From assembly GCA_016839745.1 (NCBI GenBank), contig JAEOTS010000057.1:1-45939 (forward strand): a DNA stretch of 45,939 nt. The letters are read 5' to 3'. This stretch comes from Promethearchaeota archaeon (GTDB taxonomy: Archaea; Asgardarchaeota; Lokiarchaeia; Sigyniarchaeales; SOKP01). The number at the start of each line of letters is the position of its first letter. Positions within the stretch are counted from its first letter, which is position 1. Positions 35,657 through 43,567 of the stretch are shown here, piece by piece. The position numbers were made by a program, and so were the translations under genes. The notes under the pieces were generated by a model. It made no database searches and was not told the origin of the DNA. It saw nothing but the letters and a program-made list of their open reading frames with translations.

Positions 35657-36511
35657 TTGACCTATAGTCGCGATAATATAAAACTTGAAGAATCTGACAT
35701 AGAATACGCCCTACAATCATTAGGGTTTACGAAAAATGATTCAAAAGTTTTACTCGCTCTTGCGAAATATAAAATTTTGAGTCCAGCAGATATAGCTAAG
35801 TTTTCCGATGTTGACCGCGCAAGAGTATACGATAGTCTTAATCGATTAATAGAGAAAGGATTTATTCAAAAAGAACCCGTAAAAAGGGGAGCAAATTATC
35901 AAATAATCCCAATAGCCAAAATCTTTAAAACTATTCGAGAAAATTATAAAAAGAGAATAGAAGACACTTTAACGATTGAAAAAGCTATAACTGAATTGGA
36001 GATTGATCAAGAAGAGTCAGAACCCCGAGTATGGGCGATTAACTCTAGAGATAAAATTAGAAAAAAAGTAAAAGATTTAATTACTTCGTCTGAGAATAGG
36101 ATTTACTTTATTATCACTCCTGATTTGTTGATAAAAGAATTAGGTGGGTATGAATGGATTTTAAAAGAACTTTGGAGTAAAAAGTTTTCTTCTAACATGG
36201 AAGTAGTAATTGCTTTGAAGTATTCTGATGAATTAAAAGAAGAGATAAAAAAACTTCTAAAAATTTCTGTAAAAATCCATTCTATCGAGGGTGACAATGT
36301 AATTCCTTTCGGTTTATTAATCGCTGATTATGGGTTTTTATTAACTACTCTTGATCAAGTAAAAGAAGCTCCGGAATACACGTCAGGATTATGGTTGGAA
36401 AACGGTAAAAAGAGTCAGATTATTGGTTATGAACATTTGTTTAGACATTTTATAAGTTCAGAAACAAAAGAAATAAAGTTGACTCCCATGAAAACCCCAT
36501 ATCAAACTTGA
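35657..36511 (+). CDS. TrmB-family transcription regulator
   Basis: This 284-residue protein has an N-terminal winged helix: LQSLGFTKNDSKVLLALAKYKILSPADIAKFSDVDRARVYDSLNRLIEKGFIQKEP (about 16-76) is a textbook TrmB DNA-binding domain, followed by a coiled-coil linker and an effector-binding-like domain (about 115-280). It probably represses or activates sugar genes according to a bound ligand. The start TTG 35657 is 14 bases after AAGGA; in-frame ATC 35654 and ATT 35648 are also possible given other AUU/AUC starts in this window. Confidence 0.85.
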   Translation: MTYSRDNIKLEESDIEYALQSLGFTKNDSKVLLALAKYKILSPADIAKFSDVDRARVYDSLNRLIEKGFIQKEPVKRGANYQIIPIAKIFKTIRENYKKRIEDTLTIEKAITELEIDQEESEPRVWAINSRDKIRKKVKDLITSSENRIYFIITPDLLIKELGGYEWILKELWSKKFSSNMEVVIALKYSDELKEEIKKLLKISVKIHSIEGDNVIPFGLLIADYGFLLTTLDQVKEAPEYTSGLWLENGKKSQIIGYEHLFRHFISSETKEIKLTPMKTPYQT

Positions 36512-36585
36512 ATAAATGAAAACCAAAAAAAATCGAATGTCATAAAATAAAAGTTATGTTATATTATATTTTTACTATGAATATA

Positions 36586-36606
36586 GGAGGAGGTTAAACA
36601 ACTATT
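36586..36606 (+). promoter_or_regulatory. Strong Shine-Dalgarno GGAGGAGGT plus AUU start of the Ras-like GTPase
   Basis: A nearly perfect GGAGGTTA (36589-36596) is followed by seven bases and ATT TCA TAC. No ATG, GTG or TTG occurs in frame before the P-loop, and an in-frame TAA lies at 36595-36597. Confidence 0.65.
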
Positions 36607-37161
36607 TCATACCGGGGGAAAGTAATACTCTGCGGGAATCCCAAAGTAGGAAAAACTAGTCTACTAGCTCGATATGTGGACGGTAAATTTAACGAAGATT
36701 ATATTCCAACATATGGTGCGAATTTCTTGATTAAAGAGATTGATTTAAGTAAAACTGTTGACAAGCTTCAATTAGAAAATCTTGAATTGAAGAAGGATAT
36801 TAAAGAAAAAGGATTTAAATTATACTTCTGGGATATCGGTGGCCAGCAAGACAAATTATATAGTAATGAATATTATTTCGTTCAAGCTGTAGGGGCTATG
36901 ATAGTATTCAACTTAAATGATTTATCATCGTTCCAGGATATTAACTTTTGGCTAACTAAGTTGAAAGAATTAAGTGGTGATGTTCCATATATCCTTGTTG
37001 GAAACAAGTCTGACTTAGAAAGGAAAATTGATAAATCATTGATCGAAGATGAAGTAAAAAAGTTGGGAGTTCAATACTTCGAAACCTCTGCGAAGCTTAA
37101 TGAAAATGTAGACGCTGCCTTTGAAAGTTTATCCATTCAAATTTTGAATAATATAAAGTAA
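36604..37161 (+). CDS. Ras/Rab-like small GTPase, AUU start
   Basis: From ATT 36604 the product has 185 residues: G1 GNPKVGKTS (11-19), switch I Thr36 in YIPTYG, G3 WDIGGQ (77-81), G4 GNKSD (Asn133, Lys134, Asp136) and G5 ETSAK (159-163). An added helical stretch of about 15 residues (KTVDKLQLENLELKKDIKEKG) sits between switch I and G3. The C-terminus ends in NIK without a prenylation cysteine. The first conventional in-frame starts (GTG 36673, ATG 36676) would remove the P-loop. It is in line with the many Ras-like GTPases of Asgard archaea. Confidence 0.9.
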   Translation: MSYRGKVILCGNPKVGKTSLLARYVDGKFNEDYIPTYGANFLIKEIDLSKTVDKLQLENLELKKDIKEKGFKLYFWDIGGQQDKLYSNEYYFVQAVGAMIVFNLNDLSSFQDINFWLTKLKELSGDVPYILVGNKSDLERKIDKSLIEDEVKKLGVQYFETSAKLNENVDAAFESLSIQILNNIK

Positions 37162-37218
37162 GGAAAAAAAACCTTAATTTTAATATATTTTATATTCTAT
37201 TTTTGCCTAAATTTCATT

Positions 37219-37947
37219 ATGAGTATTCTTTTAATTCCTATCGCTCCTTTATCAAGAACAAAATCTCGCCTTCGAGATTGTTTTCCCAAGGAATTACTCA
37301 AAGATTTAACGATCGCAATGTTCAAGGACTTAGCAAGTAAAGTTATAAATGTTGATTGTTTTGATCAGAAAATAGTCTATTGCCATAATAGCGAAATTTT
37401 AGAATTAGCAGAAGGTTACGGATTAATTGGGATAAAAGAAAAACTCACAAAACCTCGAAAATCGTTTGACGAAGTAATAAACGATCTCAATAACATAGCT
37501 ATTAAAGAATTTAACGCCCTTAATACAATTTTTACATTTTTAGATGTCATCTTAATATCTGAAAATAATTTAAAGGATATCTGTAGTTTAATGGAATTAA
37601 ATCAACTAGTTGTTTGCCCGGCTATTCATTCAGCAGGCATTTCTATATTTGGAAGAAGTCCTCCTGATATTATACCTACCCATTTTTCTGATCCTAATAT
37701 TCCTTCCTTTGTAGCATTAATAACGGATGCTCAGGAAAGGAAATTAAAATATTCTGTTTATGATTCTTTTAGAGCAGGTTTTGATATCGATATTAAGCAA
37801 GACTTATTATTGGGATTTGAATATCTTAAATTGTTTAATCTCAATGACTCTGAGACGTTTAAATTTTTAAAGAATAATTTAAAATTAGCTTTACAAAAAA
37901 GGAATCTAAAAAATAACCGTGAGTTTAAAATAAGCAAAACAAAATGA
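37219..37947 (+). CDS. cofC: 2-phospho-L-lactate (or PEP) guanylyltransferase, F420 synthesis
   Basis: This 242-residue protein opens with LIPIAPLSRTKSRLRDCF, the nucleotide-binding start of CofC. The second half has VVCPAIHSAGISIFGRSPPDIIP and SFRAGFDIDIKQDLLLG, matching the CofC active-site stretches. The central acidic metal motif (usually DLPL) is FLDVILIS here, so it is somewhat degenerate. CofC makes the activated phospholactate or PEP for coenzyme F420, which fits the FrhB-type gene at 43568. A 35-residue basic tail is extra. Confidence 0.8.
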   Translation: MSILLIPIAPLSRTKSRLRDCFPKELLKDLTIAMFKDLASKVINVDCFDQKIVYCHNSEILELAEGYGLIGIKEKLTKPRKSFDEVINDLNNIAIKEFNALNTIFTFLDVILISENNLKDICSLMELNQLVVCPAIHSAGISIFGRSPPDIIPTHFSDPNIPSFVALITDAQERKLKYSVYDSFRAGFDIDIKQDLLLGFEYLKLFNLNDSETFKFLKNNLKLALQKRNLKNNREFKISKTK

Positions 37948-37954
37948 GGATTTA

Positions 37955-39187
37955 TTAAAAATTAAAAGTTATGTTTATTTTTACCTCTTGATTTATAATT
38001 TTGCTAATTGAATTTTGAAGCTCTTCTCTTTCTTTTTTAAGAGAGGATAAATATCTTAGATAATCTTTGTTTTTTCTGTCAAGATCATGTTCTAAATGCT
38101 CTAATTTCACGGTGTTTGTGGAAATCTTATTTTTAACATCTTCCCTCTGGATAGCTAATCCTTCTTGGTCAATTTTTTTATTAATTTCGTCAATTGTGTA
38201 TTGATGTTTTTTTATATTATCGATATCTTCTTGAATTGATTTATCATCAAAGATTGCGCTAATTTGCTGAATAGTTTTGTCTCTTACATCTGTTTTTAGG
38301 TTTAATTTATTCTCCTCTAAGACATGCCTTAACTGGACTAGTAAGGCTAAGAATTTTGGTAAGTCTCTGCTCTCTTTTACTAATGCGTTTATAGGATTTT
38401 TTAAAAAATCCTTTAAGAAATAGATATTGACATTCGGAATATGCATCGTATCTTTTTCCAATTCAAATTTTAACTTTTTTAAAGCTTTTTTAAATCCAAA
38501 TTGATTATTGATTTTCATTCTTAACTGGGCTAAATTTTCTTCCGCTCTATCTAGTTCTTTAAACAACTCATTTTTTTCAATGTTTGTTAGAGCTTGTGTT
38601 AATTCTTCTTGTTCTTTTTCCCTTTCTTCTAACTCTTCTTTGAAATGTTCTAAATCAGCTTTAGCGTGTTCAATATTATCTTTGAGAGTAAATAATTTAG
38701 GGAGTTTTTTGAGTAAATATTCAGCATCCTTTAGTTCGGTATATTTTTTCCTTAAAAATTCATCCACGACCTTTTGCTTATTACCTAATTTACGTGTTTT
38801 GTAACTTAACTCTTTAATTTCTGATTGTACTTGTTTCTGGAATTTAGGAAGTGATTTTTTTGCTATGTCATCGATGGTTATAAAGAGTCTTTTTATGGAG
38901 TTTAATAAATCATGCATCGCATCGTAGGTAATTTCTTCTTCAGGAACTTCAATTTCATCAATTTCCTTCCTAATTCTGTCAGAAAAGAGATGCAAGGATT
39001 TAAGAGCTTTTTCATCTATTTTACCCTCTCCGGCTTCTATAAAATGATCCGTGCATACTTTAATTTCGAGTAAACTTTCTCGAATTTCGGAGATTAGTTT
39101 TTTAACAGCTTTTTTAACTTTATAAAATTGCGATTCAAGCTGGCCTTTATAATAATCTTCGAATTCTTCTAATAAAATTTCAGTCAT
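37955..39187 (-). CDS. Long coiled-coil protein of unknown function
   Basis: This 410-residue, highly charged, mostly helical protein has coiled coils at about 130-235 and 325-400; helices at 10-125 may form a bundle. A less charged part (MHIPNVNIYFLKDFLKNPINALVKESRDLPKFLALLVQLR) stands in the middle. It has no cysteine pairs, signal peptide or nucleotide motif. It converges with cofC (7 bases apart) and lies 18 bases after serS on the same strand, hence probably one operon. I cannot name the family. Confidence 0.7.
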   Translation of the reverse strand: MTEILLEEFEDYYKGQLESQFYKVKKAVKKLISEIRESLLEIKVCTDHFIEAGEGKIDEKALKSLHLFSDRIRKEIDEIEVPEEEITYDAMHDLLNSIKRLFITIDDIAKKSLPKFQKQVQSEIKELSYKTRKLGNKQKVVDEFLRKKYTELKDAEYLLKKLPKLFTLKDNIEHAKADLEHFKEELEEREKEQEELTQALTNIEKNELFKELDRAEENLAQLRMKINNQFGFKKALKKLKFELEKDTMHIPNVNIYFLKDFLKNPINALVKESRDLPKFLALLVQLRHVLEENKLNLKTDVRDKTIQQISAIFDDKSIQEDIDNIKKHQYTIDEINKKIDQEGLAIQREDVKNKISTNTVKLEHLEHDLDRKNKDYLRYLSSLKKEREELQNSISKIINQEVKINITFNF

Positions 39188-39205
39188 TTTTAGATAAATT
39201 TAATT

Positions 39206-40537
39206 TTATGAGTTTATTAATTTTTTTCCATTCATATATTTTTGAAGGACTTCAGGTACTGAAACTGAACCGTCCTTATTTTGGTAATTTTCCAAAATGC
39301 AACAAATCGTCCGTTCTGTAGCAATCGCTGTGCAATTTAGCGAGTGAGCGGTTTCTTTTTTTTGAGTGGAGCCCACTTTGCCTATACGTACCTTTAATTT
39401 TCGTGCTTGATAATCCAAACAATTACTGCACGAAACTAGTTCTCGATAAGTATTCGAAGCGGGAAACCACGCTTCAAGATCGTATTTCATTGCGGCATTA
39501 TCATTTAACTCTCCAGAGGCGATATTTACTATTCGGTAAGGAATTTTTAGTTCACTATAAATTTCTTCTGCATTTGATATTAACTCCTCAAAAATCCTCC
39601 AAGAATTTTCAGGTTTACAAAAAACAAATTGTTCTACCTTTTCAAATTGATGTACTCTAAATATGCCTAATGTATCTTTCCCGTGTGAACCAGCTTCTCT
39701 TCTAAAACATGACGATACTCCTGCGTACTTTAAGGGAAGCAAATCAGGATCTATTATCTCGTCGTAATGATATGCTGCTAAAGTTTGCTCAGATGTAGCG
39801 ATCATGAAAATATCTTCGTCTTGTATTTTATATAATGTTTCTTCGAAATCTGCTAGTTCTGCTGCTGCTTTCATAACTTCACGCTTCATAAAGAACGGCG
39901 TCCACAAAAGGTTATAATTTTTGTTGATTAGCTTGTCCAACGCAAATCTAAGTAGTGCTAAATTAAGTAAAACGATATCTCCCTTTAAATAGTAAAACCT
40001 TGACCCCACTACTTCCGAAGCCTTTTTTGTATCAGCCCCATTAATATCTTGAATTAAATTAACGTGAGATAATGGTTGAAAGTCAAATTCAGGGATTTTA
40101 CCGAATTCCCTTACGATTTCATTATTCTCTTCTGTCTCACCAATAGGAACTGATTCGTGTAAATCATTTCCAATAGAGTATCTATATTTTTCTCGCTTCT
40201 CTATATATTCATCTTTTTTCTTTTCTAAATCGTCAATTTTTTCCTTAATTTGTTTTGATTGTATTATTGCATTATTAGCCTTTTCATCATCGCCTGATTT
40301 CTTGTATTTGTTAATTTGGCTAGACACATCATTTCTTTTCTGTCTTAAGTCTTGAATTTCTTGCAAGACGCTTCTCCATAATTTATCAAATTCTAAAACT
40401 TTTTCAGCGTTCTTTGGATCTTTAAACCTTTTTTTTTCCGTTTCAACGATTTTATCTAGGTTAATTCTGAATTCTTCGATGTCTCGCAAGATTAACTCTC
40501 TATAAAATATAAAATTTCTAATTTCTATTATAAACAA
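39206..40537 (-). CDS. serS: Seryl-tRNA synthetase
   Basis: This 443-residue class II synthetase is of the common (bacterial/eukaryotic) SerRS type rather than the rare methanogen type. It has an N-terminal helical hairpin (about 45-115) that holds the tRNA variable arm, motif 2 FRREAGSHGKDTLGIFRVHQFEKVEQF and motif 3 LNCTAIATERTICCILENYQ. It also charges tRNA-Sec, the first step of selenocysteine synthesis needed for the hdrA and mvhD genes. The TTG at 40537 gives an odd N-terminus; ATC 40492 or TTG 40489 (xLRDIEEFR) resembles the usual ML-D onset of SerRS better. Confidence 0.95.
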   Translation of the reverse strand: MFIIEIRNFIFYRELILRDIEEFRINLDKIVETEKKRFKDPKNAEKVLEFDKLWRSVLQEIQDLRQKRNDVSSQINKYKKSGDDEKANNAIIQSKQIKEKIDDLEKKKDEYIEKREKYRYSIGNDLHESVPIGETEENNEIVREFGKIPEFDFQPLSHVNLIQDINGADTKKASEVVGSRFYYLKGDIVLLNLALLRFALDKLINKNYNLLWTPFFMKREVMKAAAELADFEETLYKIQDEDIFMIATSEQTLAAYHYDEIIDPDLLPLKYAGVSSCFRREAGSHGKDTLGIFRVHQFEKVEQFVFCKPENSWRIFEELISNAEEIYSELKIPYRIVNIASGELNDNAAMKYDLEAWFPASNTYRELVSCSNCLDYQARKLKVRIGKVGSTQKKETAHSLNCTAIATERTICCILENYQNKDGSVSVPEVLQKYMNGKKLINS

Positions 40538-40588
40538 TCATTAAATTAATTTATGAAAATAATAAGTATTTGTTAAAAAACAAATGAA

Positions 40589-40798
40589 TTATTCATGGTG
40601 AATTCTTTCAGATATAGTTGACCGTAGATAAGCAACTTTAACTTTATCTTTATTGTATCCTACTTTATCGATAATATTCATGATTTTTATTCGCTTTGCT
40701 TTCCCTTTCAAACCTTCCTCGGTCATAAATTCTCTGGCAAACTCTTCTTTTTTGTTTTCTTCTTGCTCCACCATACTAAGATATAATGAATTTTCCAT
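40589..40798 (-). CDS. Small charged hypothetical protein
   Basis: This 69-residue protein is rich in Glu, Lys and Arg, with no cysteine and no membrane segment. The last part (KVAYLRSTISERIHHE) is basic. It is upstream of serS on the same strand, 51 bases away, so possibly its first operon gene. The family is not recognised, and a chance frame cannot be excluded. Confidence 0.45.
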   Translation of the reverse strand: MENSLYLSMVEQEENKKEEFAREFMTEEGLKGKAKRIKIMNIIDKVGYNKDKVKVAYLRSTISERIHHE

Positions 40799-41013
40799 AA
40801 AAAAGTTAATGAGATATCTTCGAGAAATTTTACTAACTAATTTTCAATGAAAAATTTGGACTAAATCGGTAACAAAATTTAATGCGATTGAAATTAACCA
40901 GAAAAAATAAATTAATTCCATAATTTCCAAACACAAAAGGGTTTTATTAAAATATTAAACCGAAGTAAAAGCAATTATTTATTATGGTGATGTTTTAACT
41001 AAAGGTGAATTAA

Positions 41014-43014
41014 TTGTCTGAAAAGCAGACCATTGATAAAATAAGAATAGGAGTTTACGTGTGTAGATGAGGAGTTAATATTGGTGCTCACCTTGATTGC
41101 GATGCCGTCAGAGATTTTGTTGAACCGTTACCCAATGTTGTTATAGCAAGAACAAATAATTTTACCTGTAGCGATCCTGGGCAACAAATTATTAAAAACG
41201 ATATCTTAGAATTAAGTTTAAATAGAATCGTTGTTGCAGCTTGCACCCCTAAGATACACGAACCAACTTATCGAGCCGTGTTAGTGGAAGCAGGGTTAAG
41301 CCCATATTATTTCGAAATGGTAAACCTAAGAGAGCATTGCTCTTTTGTTCATCAGGGAGACATGGAAAACGCAACAGAAAAAGCAAAACGTTTAGTTCGT
41401 GCCGGAATAAATCGAGCAAGAGAATTAGAAAGCGTTCCTTACAAGGAAATCCCCGTAGAAAGAGCTGCATTAGTTATTGGTGCGGGGATTGCCGGGATGA
41501 ACGCGGCATTAGACTTAGCAGAGCATGGAATACAAGTGTATTTGGTAGAAAAACAGGCTACAATTGGAGGGAAGATGGCTCAATTAGATCGAATCTATCC
41601 TACCGACGATTGTGGCATATGAGTTCTTGCCCCTATAATGGTAAACGCTTCAAAACATCCTAATATAAAACTATTCACTTATAGCGATATCATCGAGTTT
41701 AGTGGTATTACTGGGAATTATAATGTCAAGATTCGCAAAAATCCGCGATATGTTAACGAGAGTAATTGTACTGGGTGTGGTTTGTGTACTACCAAGTGCC
41801 CTATTAAAGTTCCCAATGAATTTTACAGCGGAATTGGCGAAAGAAGTGCGATTTACATCCCATTTCCCCAAGCAGTTCCAAAATACGCTGTAATGGATAA
41901 AAGCGTTTGTATTGATTGCAAAAATTGAGAACGCATATGTCCCGCAGAAGCTATTGATTTTGAACAAGAACCTGAAATCGTTGAAGTTAAAGTGGGCGCA
42001 GTGATTGTTGCTACGGGTTATGATGAATACCCGATAATTGAAACCAACGAATATAATTACGGGATTTATCCAAATGTTATTACTCAGATTGAATTAGAAA
42101 GCTTATTAAGCCCAATAGGACCAACTGGAGGTCATATATATAGAATTTCTGACGGAAAAACACCAAAAACTGTGATAATGATCCAATGTGTTGGCTCTAG
42201 GTCTTTAAAAGCCAATCCCTATTGTTCCATGGTGTGTTGTAATGTCGCTCTTAAAAATGCTCAATTATTGAAGCAAGAATATCCGGAAATGGATGTAATA
42301 ATATTTTACATTGACATTAGAACAACCGATAAAGGAAACGAGGAATATTATAGAACAATAAGGGAAGCTGATGTTAGAATGATTCGTGGAAAAGTAGGCG
42401 AAATCAACGAAGATAAAGATCATAATTTAATAATTCGAGCATATTCTTCTCTAAGTGGTGAACTACTTAAGATAAAGGCAGACATGGTGGTTTTATCTAC
42501 CGGAATGAATCCTTCAAAAGGGACTATGGAAGCGATCGATGTCTTAGGTTTAAGTAAAGGACCTAACGGCTTTTTAACCGAAATTCATGGTTGTTTGAAA
42601 CCTCAAGAAACTAAAAACATGGGTATTTACATCTGTGGATGCGCTGCAGGACCGAAAAACATTCCTTATTCCGTTTCTACGGCTTTAGCGGCTGCTAGTA
42701 AAGCTGCTGCGTTGCTCTCTCATAAAACCATTATACAAGAATTAATTATCGCTGAAGTAGATGAAACCTTATGCATAGGATGTCATAGATGCGAAAAATT
42801 ATGCGAGTATGGGGCAATAAGCGTTGATGAGAACGAAATCGCGATAGTGGACGAGTTAAAATGCAAAGGATGTGGAGTATGTATTTCTTCATGCCCAGCA
42901 CGAGCAATAGATTTGAAATACTATCGAGATAGTCAATTTGAGGCTGAAATCAAAGGAATCGGGGAAAGTGTAATTGAAACAATACCAAAAAAATCAACTA
43001 AAATCGAGAATTAG
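41014..43014 (+). CDS. hdrA: HdrA-type FAD/iron-sulfur subunit with three selenocysteines
   Basis: Read through three in-frame UGA codons this is one protein of 666 residues. The start is TTG 41014, five bases after GGTGA. In order: the N-terminal Fe-S region (VYVCRUGVNIG, U19; canonical CxCG), SDPGQ and VVAACTPKIHEPTYR; the FAD Rossmann motif IGAGIAG (156-161); DDCGIUVLAP (U203, the site where methanogen HdrA also uses Sec); cluster CTGCGLCTTKCP; cluster CIDCKNUERICP (U305 in place of the third Cys ligand); and two C-terminal ferredoxin motifs (CIGCHRCEKLCE, CKGCGVCISSCP). UGA at 41068, 41620 and 41926 each replace a Cys expected by the family. HdrA performs flavin-based electron bifurcation. 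Stop TAG. Confidence 0.93.
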
Positions 43015-43035
43015 AAAAGTAAGAGAAGATAAAAC

Positions 43036-43446
43036 ATGACAGAAAATATAAAAGAGCGAAAAATTATAGCTTTTGGATGTGAAAAATGAGGATATTCTGC
43101 GGCAGATTTAACGGGTACTACGAGAAAATCTTACTCTACTAATTTTCACTTAATAAGGGTAAAATGCACAGGAAGAATAGGTATCCATTTAATAATGGAG
43201 AGTTTTCTAAATGGTGCTGATGGAGTAGCTATTATCTCTTGAAAAGAAGGTGAATGTGAATTTGGAAACGGAAATATGAATACTTTCGAGCATGTTAAGT
43301 TTTTAAAAAGGCTATTCACACACTTAGGTCTTGCAGAAGAGCGAATTCAACAGTATTTCTGCTCAGCTGCTGAAGTTGAAAAATTCATTAAATCAGTAGA
43401 AGATATCACTCATAAAGTAGAACTTCTCCCTCCTCTACCAAAATAA
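43036..43446 (+). CDS. mvhD: MvhD/VhuD-type electron-transfer protein with two selenocysteines
   Basis: This 136-residue protein from ATG 43036 to TAA 43446 is read through UGA at 43087 (U18 in FGCEKUGYSAADLTG; family FxCNWCxYxGAD) and at 43240 (U69 in AIISUKEGECEFGNGN; family GCHxGxCHY). VKCTGRI holds the next conserved Cys. Both UGA codons replace a conserved Cys that binds the 2Fe-2S cluster in MvhD. The protein passes electrons between hydrogenase or F420-type modules and HdrA. It starts 21 bases after hdrA. Without Sec reading the gene would be lost in three pieces. Confidence 0.9.
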
Positions 43447-43454
43447 AAAATTAA

Positions 43455-43524
43455 TCCGAAATAGGATGATCTTTCTAAAAAAATTTAGTTAGAAGGTAAC
43501 TAACTCACAGCATGAGTATTCGGA
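43455..43524 (+). promoter_or_regulatory. Candidate SECIS-like RNA element in the 3' UTR of mvhD
   Basis: The ends pair as TCCGAA-A-TA with TATTCGGA (eight pairs, one bulged A). Just inside, UGAU (43467-43470) faces UGAG (43513-43516), reminiscent of a kink-turn quartet as in eukaryotic-type SECIS. The apical part can form TTAGTTA/TAACTAA around GAAGG, or CUUUCUAA/UUAGAAGG instead. The classic archaeal GAA...A bulge is not seen. It is the only structured spacer beside the UGA genes. Confidence 0.4.
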
Positions 43525-43567
43525 GTTTAAGATATAATATTAAAACAACCATATATTAAAAAAAAAA

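Noticed and set aside
38508..38804. Ser-rich open frame on the plus strand inside the coiled-coil gene
   Set aside because: Low-complexity antisense shadow of a Glu/Lys-rich coding strand.
41068..43242. In-frame TGA codons suggesting that hdrA and mvhD are pseudogenes
   Set aside because: All five TGA codons sit on family cysteines, frames are otherwise intact, and proper TAG/TAA stops end both genes; Sec reading explains this far better than decay.
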